Assembly: GCA_947505055.1 (NCBI GenBank)
Contig: CANNLO010000306.1
Location: forward strand, 1 to 5,923
Source of the DNA: Methylococcaceae bacterium
Lineage (GTDB): Bacteria; Pseudomonadota; Gammaproteobacteria; Methylococcales; Methylomonadaceae
Reading direction: 5' to 3'
Length of the DNA: 5,923 bases
In this document: piece by piece, positions 5,402-5,923 of the stretch
Position numbering within the stretch: position 1 is the stretch's first letter
Layout of the letters: every line of letters starts with the position of its first letter
Made by a program: the position numbers and the translations under genes
The notes under the pieces: generated by a model
What the model was told of the DNA's origin: nothing
The model's input: the letters and a program-made list of their open reading frames with translations, nothing else
The model's database searches: none

Positions 5402-5923
5402 AAGCAACCTTCCATAAATATATGGGTGCGATAGTAGTCAGTTAGAACCCTATCAAATAATTTAAACGTTATTATTGTGAAGGCTGCAGCCAGTTGGCAT
5501 TGTTCATCATGATGTTGAATGGATTCAACAAATTGACAAAATTCATCCCAGAAAATTACTGTGTTATTGCCATAACCGTTAAAATATCTCGCACCCTGTG
5601 TCGCCGTCAAGTTATGAATTCGATAAAGATTTTTCGAGATCACCTGCCCACCTAAAGTGGAACCCTCAATTGTGTAGAGTAAACCAATTAACTGACCGGT
5701 ATTTAATATTTCAGGGAATTCTATGGGCTTAGCGGGTAAGTTTGTTTCGCTATACGGGTCTTCAATAAAGTAAAGAAGATCCTCTTTGAGCCAGGAAAGC
5801 TTTGATCTATTGGGTGCGACCTCAATTCTGGCGACTTGTAAAATCAAACAGTTATAAAATCACCTTTGTAACTGCTTGCCGGTTGCTATCAATAAAGAGG
5901 GAGGCTATTAGTTAGTTGGTGAA
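5398..5923 (-). pseudogene. bphO: BphO-type heme oxygenase, N-terminal part out of frame (partial at window edge)
   Basis: BphO opens heme to biliverdin IXalpha, CO and iron, supplying the chromophore of the phytochrome encoded next. The frame 5398-5859 is open. From a TTG at 5847 it gives 149 residues with clear family features: 'LLYTIEGSTLGGQVISKNL' (about 56-74), 'ARYFNGYG' (86-93), W100 and a C-terminal 'FDRVLTDYYRTH'. Relatives have about 190-200 residues and begin with a segment holding the proximal heme His. Here that segment is visible only one frame away: 5919-5892 reads 'HQLTNSLPLY', very like the BphO N-terminus, then TGA TAG, then 'QPASSYKGDFITV' (5885-5847), then TGA. The C-terminal frame itself has TGA at 5860-5862. 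No ATG and no well-spaced ribosome site serves the 149-residue frame (AAGGTG is 13 nt from the TTG). At least one frameshift plus stops must lie in 5845-5892. A broken gene is favoured; sequencing error is the alternative. Confidence 0.72.
5408..5413 (-). promoter_or_regulatory. Ribosome binding site GGAAGG deciding the bphP start
   Basis: On the minus strand GGAAGG is followed by the 6-nt spacer TTGCTT and then ATG at 5401-5399. The spacing is ideal for that ATG and impossible for the TTG at 5407-5405. The site lies inside the 3' end of the upstream heme oxygenase frame, whose TGA (5400-5398) overlaps the ATG as ATGA. This arrangement is typical of translational coupling. Confidence 0.85.

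Noticed and set aside
2462..5403. Plus-strand ORFs of 67-111 codons within 2462-2665, 3282-3617, 3942-4178 and 5116-5403
   Set aside because: All lie opposite the strongly supported phytochrome gene and are shadows of its codons.
5402..5407. TTG at 5407-5405 as start of the phytochrome gene
   Set aside because: The Shine-Dalgarno GGAAGG directly abuts it, leaving no spacer, whereas the ATG at 5401 has ideal 6-nt spacing.
907..5923. Attachment-site duplicate of the tRNA-His 3' end
   Set aside because: No second copy of the T-arm/acceptor sequence was seen downstream by eye; no integrase gene is present in the window.
5896..5923. Plus-strand GAGGGAGG followed by TTG/GTG codons at the right edge as a new gene start
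   Set aside because: Too little sequence remains to support a gene, and the minus strand here encodes the recognisable BphO N-terminus.

Overview
The window looks like chromosomal DNA of a gammaproteobacterium with moderate GC, most plausibly a methylotroph or methanotroph of the Methylococcales type. The clues are the tail of an FchA-type methenyltetrahydrofolate cyclohydrolase (a C1-carrier enzyme common in such bacteria), a Pro-Arg-His tRNA cluster of a kind often seen in Gammaproteobacteria, and a bacteriophytochrome tied to cyclic-di-GMP turnover. The taxonomic call is inference from gene content; nothing in the window proves it.

Layout. Bases 2-526 (+) hold the 3' part of fchA, cut by the left window edge. 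A 16-bp perfect palindrome and a good sigma70-type promoter (TTGACG, 17 bp, TATCAT) follow, and then three tRNA genes with encoded CCA ends: Pro(UGG), Arg(UCU) and His(GUG). Bases 907-1747 contain no convincing intact gene. They hold short protein-like remnants, one hairpin with a T-run, and an 11-bp direct repeat, and look like a decayed stretch next to a tRNA cluster.

Bases 1748-5923 are a leftward operon. Its second gene (1748-5401, minus) encodes an intact 1217-residue bacteriophytochrome with the order PAS-GAF-PHY-PAS-PAS-GGDEF-EAL. The biliverdin-binding Cys, the PASDIP motif, the chromophore-pocket histidines, the PHY tongue motifs, and the diguanylate cyclase and phosphodiesterase signatures are all present. 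Its ATG overlaps the stop of the gene before it by 4 bp (ATGA), with a strong Shine-Dalgarno sequence inside that upstream gene. The upstream gene is a BphO-type heme oxygenase, the enzyme that makes the biliverdin chromophore.

The C-terminal three quarters of the heme oxygenase are open and family-like. The N-terminal part, which should carry the proximal heme-ligand His, is recognisable only in another reading frame and is interrupted by stop codons. The window therefore appears to hold an intact light-responsive c-di-GMP enzyme whose dedicated chromophore-making partner is broken at its 5' end (or mis-sequenced there). This is the main point worth checking. I see no sign of a wholly new system, CRISPR array, intact insertion sequence or prophage.
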